Of a stretch of 64,000 nucleotides of DNA, positions 20,056 to 29,579 are shown piece by piece. The stretch is from Chloroflexota bacterium. Lineage in GTDB: Bacteria > Chloroflexota > UBA6077 > CF-72. The notes beneath the pieces are model-generated. The model was given only the letters and a program-made list of their open reading frames with translations, was not told the origin of the DNA and searched no databases. Position 1 is the first letter of the stretch; the number at the start of each line of letters is the position of its first letter. The stretch is from contig JAFAOS010000460.1 in the NCBI GenBank assembly GCA_019247515.1, forward strand, positions 24,880 to 88,879. Reading direction: 5' to 3'. A program made the position numbers and the translations under genes.

Positions 20056-21089
20056 TGGTACAGCGTGCAGCGCACCCGGTGGTCGGCGCCGACCTCGGTC
20101 AGCGGCACCGGCTCCGGCCCCTGACACGCGGGCTTCTTCGGCGCCGGGCAGCGCGGGAAGAAGCTGCAGCCGGGTGGAATGTTGAATGGATCGGGCACAC
20201 TGCCTGGGATCGCCGCCAGGCGGGCTTTCACGTCTTTGCCCAGCCGCGGCATGCTGCGCAGCAAGCCGACGGTGTACGGGTGCCGCGGTTGGTCGAACAC
20301 CGCCGTCGCATCCGCCATCTCCACCACCTTGCCCATGTACATGACCGCGACGCGGTGCGCAAGTTCGGCGATGACGCCCAGGTTGTGGGTAATCATCAGG
20401 ATCGCCATCCCGAACTGCGCCTGGAGCTCCTTCAGCAGTTCCAGGATCTGCGCCTGGACCGTCACGTCCAGCGCGGTTGTCGGCTCGTCGGCAATGAGCA
20501 GTCGCGGATTGCACATCAGCGCCATCGCGATCATCGCCCGCTGGCGCATGCCGCCTGAAAAGTTGTGGGGGTACTCGTACAGCCGCTGGCCCGGATTGGC
20601 AATGCCGACGCGGCCGAGCATCTCTCGGGCACGGTCGAACGCCTCGCTCCGCGTGGCGCCCTGGTGGACCATGGCCACTTCGGCCAGTTGACTGCCGATG
20701 GTGTGCACCGGCGAGAGCGAGGTCATTGGTTCCTGGAAGATCATCGCGATCTCGTTGCCGCGTACGCCGCGGATGAGTGGCCCGCGCGGGTCCGCGGTGG
20801 CCAGATCGACCTGCGAACCGTCCTTGCGTCGGAACAGCAGGCTGCCGCCGATGATGCGGCCCGCCTTCGGCGGCAGCAGCCGCAGGATCGAGTGCGCGGT
20901 CACGCTCTTGCCGCAGCCGGATTCACCCACGAGCCCGAGCGTCTCGCCCGGGGAGATGTGGAGCGTGACGCCGTCCACCGCCTTCACCACGCCGTCGTGC
21001 GTGAAGAAATGCGTCCGCAGATCTTCGACTCGCAGCAACGCGTCGGCGCCGACCAGCGCGCCTGAAGTGACATCCGAGGCCAGGACCAT
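20052..21089 (-). CDS. peptide-type ABC transporter ATP-binding protein (DppD/OppD-like)
   Basis: [59 protein letters not shown]. Confidence 0.92.
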   Translation of the reverse strand: MVLASDVTSGALVGADALLRVEDLRTHFFTHDGVVKAVDGVTLHISPGETLGLVGESGCGKSVTAHSILRLLPPKAGRIIGGSLLFRRKDGSQVDLATADPRGPLIRGVRGNEIAMIFQEPMTSLSPVHTIGSQLAEVAMVHQGATRSEAFDRAREMLGRVGIANPGQRLYEYPHNFSGGMRQRAMIAMALMCNPRLLIADEPTTALDVTVQAQILELLKELQAQFGMAILMITHNLGVIAELAHRVAVMYMGKVVEMADATAVFDQPRHPYTVGLLRSMPRLGKDVKARLAAIPGSVPDPFNIPPGCSFFPRCPAPKKPACQGPEPVPLTEVGADHRVRCTLYQ

Positions 21090-22297
21090 CAGGCCACCGA
21101 GTACGGGTCCGCGGCGTCGCGGACCCCGTCACCCAGGAAATTGAACGCCAGCACGGTAATCACAATGGCGATCACCGGTGACAAGAGCCAGGGCGCGTGC
21201 GCCAGCGTCTGGACGTTCGCGGCGTCCTGCAGCAATGTGCCCCAGCTCACCAGCGGCGGCCGGATGCCGATACCGAGGAAGGTCAACGCCGTCTCGGCCA
21301 GAATCATGCCCGGAATCGCCAGCGTCGAGATCACGATGATGTGGCCGGTGACGCTCGGAATGAGGTGGCGAACGATAATCCGCGCATCCGAGGCGCCCGC
21401 CAGCTGAGAGGCCAGCACGAATTCCTCTTCACGCAGCGAGAGCACCTTGCCGCGCAGCTGCCGCGCGAGCCACGTCCAACCGATGAACGACAGGACGATG
21501 CTGATCGCGAAGTAGACCTGCAACGGCGGCCAGTGCGGGGGAAACGCGGCCGCGAGCGCCATCCACAGCGGAATCGACGGGAACGAGCGGATAACTTCGA
21601 TCGCGCGCTGAATGACGTTGTCGATCGCGCCGCCGTAGTAGCCGCTCGCCACGCCGAGCAGCGAGCCGATCACCAGACTGAGGAACACGCCCACCAGTCC
21701 GAGCGTGAGTGAGATCTGACTGCCGATTACGATGCGCGAGAACTGGTCGCGGCCAGCGCGGTCGGTCCCCAGGATGAACACGCCGATGTCGGACTGAGCG
21801 ACGCCGTACAGGTGGAGGTCGGTCGGAATGAAACCCAGCAGGTTGTATGGCGTGCCGCGCACGAAGAACTCCACCGGAATCTTCACGCTCGGGTCCGGTG
21901 CGTAGGTCCGCAGCAGCGTGTCGGGGTCCGTCGTCGGGGTGAGTCCCAGAATGTGCGGATAGATTCGTCCATCGTTCACCCAGTAGATCGGCTGCGGGGG
22001 CACGTAGATTGCGGCGTCGAACCGCTGATCGGCGTCGTACGGCGCGATGAAGCTGGCGAAGACGGCCATCACGTACAGCAGGATGACGACGCCCCCGCCG
22101 ATCATCGCCGCCCGATTGCGGACGAAGCGAATCCAGATCAGCTCGAACTGGCCGCGGCCGAAACGCGCCTCCTCCGCGGCTGGCGCCGCCCACTGTTCGG
22201 GAGTCGACGGCTCCGCGTCGATGCCTGGCCAGGGCGGAACCGCGTCGACTTGCGGCCCTTCGACGGCCGCGTCCTGCACGCGGGTGGTGTCAGTCAT
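21089..22297 (-). CDS. peptide-type ABC transporter permease (DppC-like)
   Basis: LGTDRAGRDQFSRIVIGSQISLTLGLVGV and GASDARIIVRHLIPSVTGHIIV...TFLGIGIRPPLVSWG. Confidence 0.9.
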   Translation of the reverse strand: MTDTTRVQDAAVEGPQVDAVPPWPGIDAEPSTPEQWAAPAAEEARFGRGQFELIWIRFVRNRAAMIGGGVVILLYVMAVFASFIAPYDADQRFDAAIYVPPQPIYWVNDGRIYPHILGLTPTTDPDTLLRTYAPDPSVKIPVEFFVRGTPYNLLGFIPTDLHLYGVAQSDIGVFILGTDRAGRDQFSRIVIGSQISLTLGLVGVFLSLVIGSLLGVASGYYGGAIDNVIQRAIEVIRSFPSIPLWMALAAAFPPHWPPLQVYFAISIVLSFIGWTWLARQLRGKVLSLREEEFVLASQLAGASDARIIVRHLIPSVTGHIIVISTLAIPGMILAETALTFLGIGIRPPLVSWGTLLQDAANVQTLAHAPWLLSPVIAIVITVLAFNFLGDGVRDAADPYSVA

Positions 22298-23273
22298 AGC
22301 GGATCCGAGGATCGGCCCAGGCCAGCGCGATGTCGGCCAGGAGATTGCCAATCAGCAACATGAACGCCAGCAGCAGCAGGAAGGTCCCGGCCAGGTACGT
22401 GTCCTGGTTCTGAAGGGCATGCAGGAACAGCGGGCCGGTCGTCGGCAGCGACAGCACGACACCCACGATCACCGAGCCCGAAATCAGATTTGGCAACTGC
22501 ATGCCCGCGACACTGATCAGCGGATTGATCGCAACCCGCACCGCGTAACGATTGATGACCGCGCTTTCTTTCAGGCCTTTGGCGCGCGCGGTGGTGACGT
22601 ACTGCTGGCCGAGCGTTTCGAGCAGATTGCCGCGCATGATGCGAATAAGCTGGGCAGCGCCGGCGGCGCCGATGATGATTACCGCTGGAATCAGGTGGCC
22701 GAGGAAGTCCAGGAATTTTCCAGGACTCCAGGGTGCTTGCTCCAGGTCTGCCGAGACCAGGCCACTGGCCGAGGCACTCAACCACGTCGTGGCGACGAAC
22801 AGGTACACCAGGGCGAGCATGAAGTCTGGAACGCTGAGCCCCAGAAAGCCAAGCGACGTCAGGGCGACGTCACCTTTCGAGTACTGGTGGGTGGCCGAGT
22901 AGATGCCAATCGGAATCGCCACGACCCAGCTGAATGCCAGGGCCAGCACCGACAGCAGCAGCGTCATCGCGATGCGTGCGCCGATCAGGTCGGCGACGGG
23001 CTGGTGCCACTCGAACGAGTAGCCGAAATCGCCGTGCAGGCAGCCGAGGATCCAGGTGAGGTAGCGGATGTAGAGGGGTTGGTCCAGACCGTACTGGTGG
23101 CGGATGGTCTGGATGAACGCCTCGTCGCCGGACCCGCCCGAAGCCGCCGCCTGGGCCGCCAGGGCGGTCGCGTAATCACCCTGGGGCAGCTGGATGATGA
23201 CAAACGTGAGAATCGAGACCAGGAAGAGGGTCGGGACCATCCCAAGCAACCGGCGGACGATGTAAGTACCCAT
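22290..23273 (-). CDS. peptide-type ABC transporter permease (DppB-like)
   Basis: MGTYIVRRLLGMVPTLFLVSILTFVIIQLPQGD; QYGLDQPLYIRYLTWI; permease EAA-like region TARAKGLKESAVINRYAVR. Confidence 0.9.
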   Translation of the reverse strand: MGTYIVRRLLGMVPTLFLVSILTFVIIQLPQGDYATALAAQAAASGGSGDEAFIQTIRHQYGLDQPLYIRYLTWILGCLHGDFGYSFEWHQPVADLIGARIAMTLLLSVLALAFSWVVAIPIGIYSATHQYSKGDVALTSLGFLGLSVPDFMLALVYLFVATTWLSASASGLVSADLEQAPWSPGKFLDFLGHLIPAVIIIGAAGAAQLIRIMRGNLLETLGQQYVTTARAKGLKESAVINRYAVRVAINPLISVAGMQLPNLISGSVIVGVVLSLPTTGPLFLHALQNQDTYLAGTFLLLLAFMLLIGNLLADIALAWADPRIRYD

Positions 23274-23389
23274 TCAGTTACTTATTCCCCAGAGGGGACC
23301 CGGAAGGTACGCACATCCCGAGGCGGCCCTCCATCGAGGAGTTTCGCTAGCGGTTGCGTAAGAGACCCTGGCAGTGTGGGGCCCTTTCA

Positions 23390-23478
23390 CGGGACACCCA
23401 CACCGTGTGGGTGTAGGGGTCTCCCGGTGTGCACCACCGTCCCGCGACACCCATACCCTGGGGGTGTAGGGGTCTCCC
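23390..23478. repeat. two imperfect copies of a ~36-nt palindromic element in the permease/binding-protein intergenic gap
   Basis: CGGGACACCCACACCGTGTGGGTGTAGGGGTCTCCC (23390-23425) and CGCGACACCCATACCCTGGGGGTGTAGGGGTCTCCC (23443-23478). Confidence 0.85.
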
Positions 23479-23543
23479 CTACCCATCGACACTGCCGATG
23501 TCATCCAACCACTTCAAAAAGCCCCGGCGCCCTCGCCCGGCTC

Positions 23544-25559
23544 CTACCCTTTGAAGTAGAACTGCGCCGGGTCCAGGTTCCCTGGACTCATGTAAATCCA
23601 GTCCGTCACCGCCACGTCGGGAACATTCGCCATCGAGTTCTTGATCACGGGAATGGATGGCAGCGCGCCGACCGTCTCGATCGTCCAGAGGTTCTGATGC
23701 GCCAGCTGGACGATCTGCTTGCCCAGCTCAACTTGCTTCGCGGCGTCGATCGTCGCCTTGAACTGATTGAACAACTCCTGCGCCTGCGCCAGCGGACCCT
23801 CCGGCTTCTGCCCCTTGGCGCCCTGGGTGCTATACCAGATGCCGTACTGCGGCGCCATCCACGACCGCTCGTCATACGGAAACAGGTAGATAGGGTCGAC
23901 GAACGGCTCCAGCGCCCGATCGGTGCCCCACTCGGCGATCTGCACCTGGTTACCCGTGGCGCGCGTCCAGAACACGGACCGTTCGGAGGACTTCACGGCG
24001 ACCTTCAGCCCAACGGCGTCCCAGCCCTTGCGCACCAGGTCGATGGCATCGAAGTTGGCGCCGGAGGTTTCAATCGTCTCCAGCGTGATCTCGAGCGGCT
24101 TGCCGCCGGGCAGCGTCCGGTAGCCGTCGGCGCCTTTCTGCAGCCCCATCTCGTCGAGCAGCTGGTTGGCCTTGTCCGGAAGATACTCGGCGTACAACGC
24201 CTCGATGTCCGGCGTGTAGTACTGCGACTCGGGAATGAGCAGCGCATTGCGCTCCTTGCCGAGTCCGAAGTAGCTGACCTGGTTGATCTGCTTGCGATTG
24301 ATGGCGTACGAGAGCGCCTGCCGGAAGCGGAGGTCCTGGAAGACGGGCCGAAGGTCCGCATCGTCAATGGTCTGGTTCACGAAGAACGAGACCGGCGACC
24401 CGTTGGCGTCGTCCCAGCGCATGACACGGTAGTCGCCCTTCTGCTTGTTCTCCTGGAGGAGCGAATACTTGGCGATGTCGATGTTGCGGAACTGCATGTC
24501 CAGTTCGCCGTTGACCGCCTTCAGGTTGATCGCCTCGTTGTTCTGGACCAGGTCCAGCCGGAGCTGGTCGACGTACGGCAGCTGGTTGCCCTGGGTGTCC
24601 ACGCGCCAGTAGTACGGGTTTCGCTCGGCAATCAACTGGGGAGCGCCTGGACCGTACTGGGTCACGTGCCAGGCCGTCATCGATGGGCGGTCTGGATTGA
24701 GGTCGTCTGCTTTGTCGTTGAAGACCTTGTAGTCGTTGGCGCCGTTGTTGTACTTCGGGTGGAACTGCTGCAAATAGTGCTTGGGCGCATAGAACCCGAA
24801 GCGCTCGAAGTTGAGCGGCCACTGACAACCGTGGAAGGCGAGCATGCGCAGCGCCATGCCGTTGGGACCCGCGAATTTGAGGGTGATGGTCTCCGGGCCC
24901 TGCGCATCGAGCTGCATCGCCTGGCCATTGATGACCCACTCGGGCGGTGGCGCCGGGTTCAGGTTGGTGTCCAGGGCGATGTCGTTCCACCAGAACAGGA
25001 TGTCGTCGGTGGTGAACGGCTGTCCATCCGACCACTTGAGGCCCTGCCTGAGGTGGAGCGTTAGTTGTGAGCCGTCGTTGTTGAAGTCCCACTTCTCGAC
25101 CAGGCCGGGTCCGATCTGGTCCTTTGGATCGCGGGGCCAGCGCAGCATCTGGTCGTAGTTTTCGCGGCCATACGCGTGAAAGTCGGCGGGGCCTTTCCAG
25201 GCCAGCCGCCAGGTGCCACCGTAGTTACCGACCTGTTGGATCGGCTGGACGACCTGCGGATTGGCAGGCAAGCGCTGGTCGACCGCCGGCAGCTGGCCGG
25301 CCTTCACCATCTGGGCCAGCCCGGGCGCCTCGCCAAACGTGGTCGGGACCGGCGCGGGCGCACCGGTTGGCGCGGCCTGCGCTGGCGCGGCGGCCGCCGT
25401 GGTCGGCTTCGGCGCGGCCGTGGCGGGCGCCGCTGTGGGAGTCGTCGGCGCTGACGGTGAGCACGCGGCCAGCAGGCTGGCGCCAGCGCCGAGAGCCAGC
25501 AAACGCATGAACGTACGGCGCGTGATATGGGAACCCACACCGCCCCTTGGACCAAACAT
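23544..25559 (-). CDS. ABC transporter substrate-binding protein, family 5 (peptide/nickel type), lipoprotein
   Basis: Tat-like/lipobox N-terminus ITRRTFMRLLALGAGASLLAACS; LRQGLKWSDGQPFTTDDILFWWND; FRQALSYAINRKQI. Confidence 0.9.
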   Translation of the reverse strand: MFGPRGGVGSHITRRTFMRLLALGAGASLLAACSPSAPTTPTAAPATAAPKPTTAAAAPAQAAPTGAPAPVPTTFGEAPGLAQMVKAGQLPAVDQRLPANPQVVQPIQQVGNYGGTWRLAWKGPADFHAYGRENYDQMLRWPRDPKDQIGPGLVEKWDFNNDGSQLTLHLRQGLKWSDGQPFTTDDILFWWNDIALDTNLNPAPPPEWVINGQAMQLDAQGPETITLKFAGPNGMALRMLAFHGCQWPLNFERFGFYAPKHYLQQFHPKYNNGANDYKVFNDKADDLNPDRPSMTAWHVTQYGPGAPQLIAERNPYYWRVDTQGNQLPYVDQLRLDLVQNNEAINLKAVNGELDMQFRNIDIAKYSLLQENKQKGDYRVMRWDDANGSPVSFFVNQTIDDADLRPVFQDLRFRQALSYAINRKQINQVSYFGLGKERNALLIPESQYYTPDIEALYAEYLPDKANQLLDEMGLQKGADGYRTLPGGKPLEITLETIETSGANFDAIDLVRKGWDAVGLKVAVKSSERSVFWTRATGNQVQIAEWGTDRALEPFVDPIYLFPYDERSWMAPQYGIWYSTQGAKGQKPEGPLAQAQELFNQFKATIDAAKQVELGKQIVQLAHQNLWTIETVGALPSIPVIKNSMANVPDVAVTDWIYMSPGNLDPAQFYFKG

Positions 25560-25764
25560 GTGTCGAAACCTCCGCGGCCCTTGCCGCCCTACCCGGCTGT
25601 TCGCGCTAACGTACGCTACTGCCGGCGGCCGCGCAAGCACGCGGGCTGCTCCTCGACGCGACCGATCTGGTCCGCCTGGCGTCGACAGTGAGCGCTCTAG
25701 ACACCTTGACACGGGCTCGATACTGACACGCGGTACACCTTCACCTTGTAGATGGGAACTGTCA

Positions 25765-26187
25765 ATGGCGTCTCGAGCAGATGCGCTCAAGGCCCTGCCT
25801 TTGTTCGGCGGCCTGAGCGGCAAGGATCGCGAGATCATCGCGCGCTGCATGGATGAGCTGAGTTTCGCCCAGGGCGCGACGCTCATCAGCGAAGGCCGCA
25901 CCAATCACACCTTCTTCGTTCTCGTCGACGGTGAGGTGGACGTGGATATCGCCGGCCAACCGCGGCGCACCCTGCGTCGGGGCGACTTCTTCGGCGAAAT
26001 CAGCATGCAGCATCGCATTCCCGCCACCGCCACCGTCGTGGCCCGCACGCCCGTCGACGTCTTCATCATGAGCCACGAGCAGTTTGGAGCGCTGTGCGTC
26101 TCACCCGACGTGGTCGCCCGCCTGCAGGCGGCGATCAACGACCGACTGATCGCCGATCGCCGCGCGATCTCCGGCGGCTCCGCCTGA
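25765..26187 (+). CDS. stand-alone cyclic nucleotide-binding domain protein
   Basis: LFGGLSGKDREIIARCMDELSFAQGATLISEG...FFVLVDGEVDVDIAG...RRGDFFGEIS; no HTH. Confidence 0.85.
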   Translation: MASRADALKALPLFGGLSGKDREIIARCMDELSFAQGATLISEGRTNHTFFVLVDGEVDVDIAGQPRRTLRRGDFFGEISMQHRIPATATVVARTPVDVFIMSHEQFGALCVSPDVVARLQAAINDRLIADRRAISGGSA

Positions 26188-26250
26188 CCAACCATTCGGT
26201 TCACCTGGAATACGGCGGATTGGCCGGAGGTTGATGGTGTGCGGATATTC

Positions 26251-26697
26251 ATGAGCCAGACCGACCCGAATGCTCCGCGCAATGCGATCAACATCGACGT
26301 CATCCAGCAATTCCGTCAAAACGACGGGAAGATAGAGTCCGGGATGTTCAAGGGCGCGCGCCTCCTCCTGCTCACGACCACGGGTGCGAAAAGCGGCCAA
26401 ACGCGGGTCAACCCGCTTGCCTTCACCCGCGACGGGCACAACTACGTGGTCATTGCCTCCAAGGGTGGTGCGCCATCGCATCCGGATTGGTACCGCAATC
26501 TCGTGGCGCATCCCGACGTGACGGTGGAGGTCAGCACCAGCGACGGGAGCAGGCGGTTCGCGGCGCGCGCCCGCGTCGCCCAGGGCGCGGAGCGCGACCG
26601 GCTGTTTGCCGCCCAGGCGGCAGTTATGCCTGGTTTTGCCGAATATCAGCGCAAAACGTCGCGACAGATTCCAGTGGTCGTGCTCGAACCCCGCTGA
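26251..26697 (+). CDS. nitroreductase/deazaflavin (F420)-dependent family protein (DUF385-like)
   Basis: GARLLLLTTTGAKSGQTRVNPLAFTRDGHNYVVIASKGGAPSHPDWYRNLVAHPDVTVEV. Confidence 0.88.
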   Translation: MSQTDPNAPRNAINIDVIQQFRQNDGKIESGMFKGARLLLLTTTGAKSGQTRVNPLAFTRDGHNYVVIASKGGAPSHPDWYRNLVAHPDVTVEVSTSDGSRRFAARARVAQGAERDRLFAAQAAVMPGFAEYQRKTSRQIPVVVLEPR

Positions 26698-26805
26698 ACC
26701 GACCGACCGCGGCGCCGGCCGCGTATAAGGACTCTGTGAGGACGATGCGTCGATAGACCCTTCGCCACGTGGTTCGGCACGCTTGCTGCTGGCGATTGAC
26801 TACGC

Positions 26806-27096
26806 ATGATCAGCACGCGGGTTGCTGGCAGGTGTCGTGGTCACGCGGACACCTGGCGGCGGGCGGCAGCGCTGGCCCCACGTGAGCCCAGGAGCCCGGG
26901 CACCGTGACCCGAGGCCCCGCGTGGACGTTCGCAGCAGGCGTGGTCCTGGGTGTAGCGGCGACCCTGTACGGAGTGCTCGGTCAGGTCCGTCCTGCGGAG
27001 ATCCAGCCGTACTTGCCGCAGCTGCACGCGTACGCGTCGCACAGCGTGTCCGACCAGGCGCTCGATAACGCGGTCGTCGTCAGCCTGGTCCAGTAG
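26806..27096 (+). CDS. hypothetical small protein with one TM helix
   Basis: TM-like GPAWTFAAGVVLGVAATLYGVLG; no recognised family. Confidence 0.35.
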   Translation: MISTRVAGRCRGHADTWRRAAALAPREPRSPGTVTRGPAWTFAAGVVLGVAATLYGVLGQVRPAEIQPYLPQLHAYASHSVSDQALDNAVVVSLVQ

Positions 27097-27305
27097 CGGC
27101 GCCCATCAACCCCCTCAACGCCCAATCTAGATCACGACTGTCATCGCCGCTGGCGCGTGTGCGACGCATAGTCCTCAGAATGACGTTGCCACGTTGGGTG
27201 TAGCCTTACGGCAGTCAGACTTCGCGTCTTTCGCGGTCGAGATCGATGCCCTGAGCTATACCGGATGGACAACCCGCACCTTCGCACTCGCGCTCGCTTT
27301 GAACC

Positions 27306-28556
27306 ATGACTGAGCGTCTCAGCCGCGGACCGTCACGATCCCGATCGCTCCGTCGCGCGCCGACGTTGGTGCTCATGCTCGCGGTGGCAATCGTGGCAGC
27401 AGTCGTCGTGCTGCGAAGCGCGCCGGCCGCGCAGTCGCCGGCGGTCACGCCGGGTGCACCGTCCAGCCCGCCCGCAACACCAGCCACGGCGAGCTCGTCG
27501 AGGCCAAGCGCGCCGGCGCTCGTTGCCACGGTCAACGGACTCGTCGATCCCGCCGTCGGGGCCTACGTGCAGCGCGCCGTCTCGACAGCAGACGCGAGCC
27601 ACGCGAGCGCGCTCGTGATCGTGCTCGACGCGTCTGGCGGTCTGGACGCCCCGATGCAGCAGGTGGCCCAGGCGCTCGCCGGCAGCTCGACTCCGACGCT
27701 GGCATTCATCCCGCCCGGGCAGGCCAGCACGGCGGACACCCGGCTTGCCCAGTCCGCCGCACTGGTCGCCGCGCCAGCAACGCCAGACGTGCAGGCCTTC
27801 CTGCGCGCCGCCGACGGACAGACGGTGCAGACGCCGGCTGGACCCGTGCCGCTGGCCACCGCGAGCGCACCAATCACGACCTTCGAGATGGACCCGACCG
27901 AGGCGATTGGCCACCGGCTGCTGGACCCCACGACCGCCTACCTGTTGTTCGTGCTCGGCCTCTTCGCCGTGCTCGTGGAGCTGGCTCACCCGGGCTCGTT
28001 GTTGCCGGGCGCGACCGGCATCGCGTGTCTCACGCTGGCCTGCATCGCGTTCGCCGCGCTGCCCACGAACTGGCTTGGCGCGGTGGTGATCGTCGCCGCC
28101 GTGGGTCTCATGGCAGTCGAGCTCAAGGCGGCAACACACGGAGCGCTCGTACTGGCTGGAGCGGTGTGCCTGATCGTCGGCTCTCTCTTGCTCTATGCCG
28201 TGCCTGGCGGTGGCTTGCCGATTCACACCGAGGTCAGCATCGCCCCGAGCGTGCTGGTTGCGATGGCCGCGATCGGGCTCATCGGTGGCTTGTTGCTGGT
28301 GCGCATCGCTCGAGGGATCCGCGCGCTCCCTTCGGTGCTCAACCCCACACAGTTGATTGGCGCGTACGGCACCACGCGCAGCACGCTCGATCCAGACGGC
28401 GTCGTGCACGTTGGTGGCCAGCTCTGGTCCGCGCGGACGCGCGGCCGGCGCCTGGACGCGGATCAACCGGTGCGCGTCGTCGCCCGCCGCGGTCTTGTGC
28501 TGGAAGTGGAGTCCGCGACGGTGGGTGCCGCGACTCGGAAAGGAACGTTGTCATGA
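27306..28556 (+). CDS. NfeD-family membrane protein with degenerate ClpP-class protease-like N-terminus
   Basis: VNGLVDPAVGAYVQRAVSTADASHASALVIVLDASGGLD, TM block, C-terminal OB-like domain; translationally coupled to slipin. Confidence 0.75.
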   Translation: MTERLSRGPSRSRSLRRAPTLVLMLAVAIVAAVVVLRSAPAAQSPAVTPGAPSSPPATPATASSSRPSAPALVATVNGLVDPAVGAYVQRAVSTADASHASALVIVLDASGGLDAPMQQVAQALAGSSTPTLAFIPPGQASTADTRLAQSAALVAAPATPDVQAFLRAADGQTVQTPAGPVPLATASAPITTFEMDPTEAIGHRLLDPTTAYLLFVLGLFAVLVELAHPGSLLPGATGIACLTLACIAFAALPTNWLGAVVIVAAVGLMAVELKAATHGALVLAGAVCLIVGSLLLYAVPGGGLPIHTEVSIAPSVLVAMAAIGLIGGLLLVRIARGIRALPSVLNPTQLIGAYGTTRSTLDPDGVVHVGGQLWSARTRGRRLDADQPVRVVARRGLVLEVESATVGAATRKGTLS

Positions 28557-29521
28557 TCCCGTTGATCGTCAATCTCGTCGTTCTGCTGCTGGTCCTCGGG
28601 GTGGTGGCTGGCATCGTGACCCAGTCGGTCCGCATCGTGCGCGAGTACCAGCGCATCGTGCTGTTCCGCCTGGGGAAGTGCGTCGGTGTTCGGGGGCCCG
28701 GACCCGTGTGGATGATTCCGTTCGTCGATCGGCCCGTGCTGGTTGATATGCGCGAGCTGTTCGTGGAGATTCCGCATCAAAGCTGCATTACCAAGGACAA
28801 CGTGCCAATCCAGATCGATTTCCTGGTCTACCGGCAGGTCATCGACGCGGTGAGCAGCGTGATTGCGGTGACCAACTTCCACAATGCTGCGCAGGGCATT
28901 GCCGCAACGTCGCTGCGCGCGGTCATCGGCGACATCGTGCTCGACGACGTGCTGGCGCGACGCGAGCAGATCAACCAGGACCTGCGGATCAAACTGGACG
29001 AGGTCACCGAACGCTGGGGCGTCAAAGTCACCGCCGTCGAGATCCGCGAAGTCGTCCCGGCCAAAGACGTGCAGGATGCGATGAACCGCCAGATGTCGGC
29101 GGAGCGCACCCGCCGCGCGGCGGTGACCGAAGCCGAGGGCAAGCGACAGGCGACCATCACCGTTGCCGAGGGCGAGAAGCAGTCCCAGATCCTGCGCGCC
29201 GAGGGCGAACGCCAGAGCCAGATCCTCAAAGCCGAGGGCTACGGACAGGCCTTGCAGACGGTGTTCGCTTCCGCCAACCTCATCGACTCCAAGACGATGA
29301 CCCTCCAGGTCATCGACGGGCTCAAAGCCCTGGGTGCGAGTCCGTCGAGCAAGTTTGTCATCCCGATGGAATTCACCAAGCTCCTGGGGCAGGTCGGCCA
29401 GTACCTGGATAGCAGCCTGCAGAGCGGCACGGAGGAGGTGCCCGCAACGGAGCCCTCCGTCAACGGCGAGGTGCAGGGCGCGCTCGAACCCGCGGGTCGT
29501 CCTCAGGCGCCGTCAAACTGA
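28553..29521 (+). CDS. slipin/stomatin-like SPFH (band 7) protein
   Basis: IVREYQRIVLFRLGKCVGVRGPGPVWMIPFVDRPVLVDMRE...AEGKRQATITVAEGEKQSQILRAEGERQSQILKAEG. Confidence 0.93.
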   Translation: MIPLIVNLVVLLLVLGVVAGIVTQSVRIVREYQRIVLFRLGKCVGVRGPGPVWMIPFVDRPVLVDMRELFVEIPHQSCITKDNVPIQIDFLVYRQVIDAVSSVIAVTNFHNAAQGIAATSLRAVIGDIVLDDVLARREQINQDLRIKLDEVTERWGVKVTAVEIREVVPAKDVQDAMNRQMSAERTRRAAVTEAEGKRQATITVAEGEKQSQILRAEGERQSQILKAEGYGQALQTVFASANLIDSKTMTLQVIDGLKALGASPSSKFVIPMEFTKLLGQVGQYLDSSLQSGTEEVPATEPSVNGEVQGALEPAGRPQAPSN

Positions 29522-29579
29522 CGGCCGCAGCAGATCGTCAGCAGCCACCAGCGGCGATCCGCTCTTTATTTGATCGTAT

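Noticed and set aside
22047-25064. 1005-aa plus-strand ORF
   Set aside because: Antisense shadow of the ABC permease and binding-protein genes; low-complexity Arg/Gln/His-rich translation typical of high-GC antisense frames
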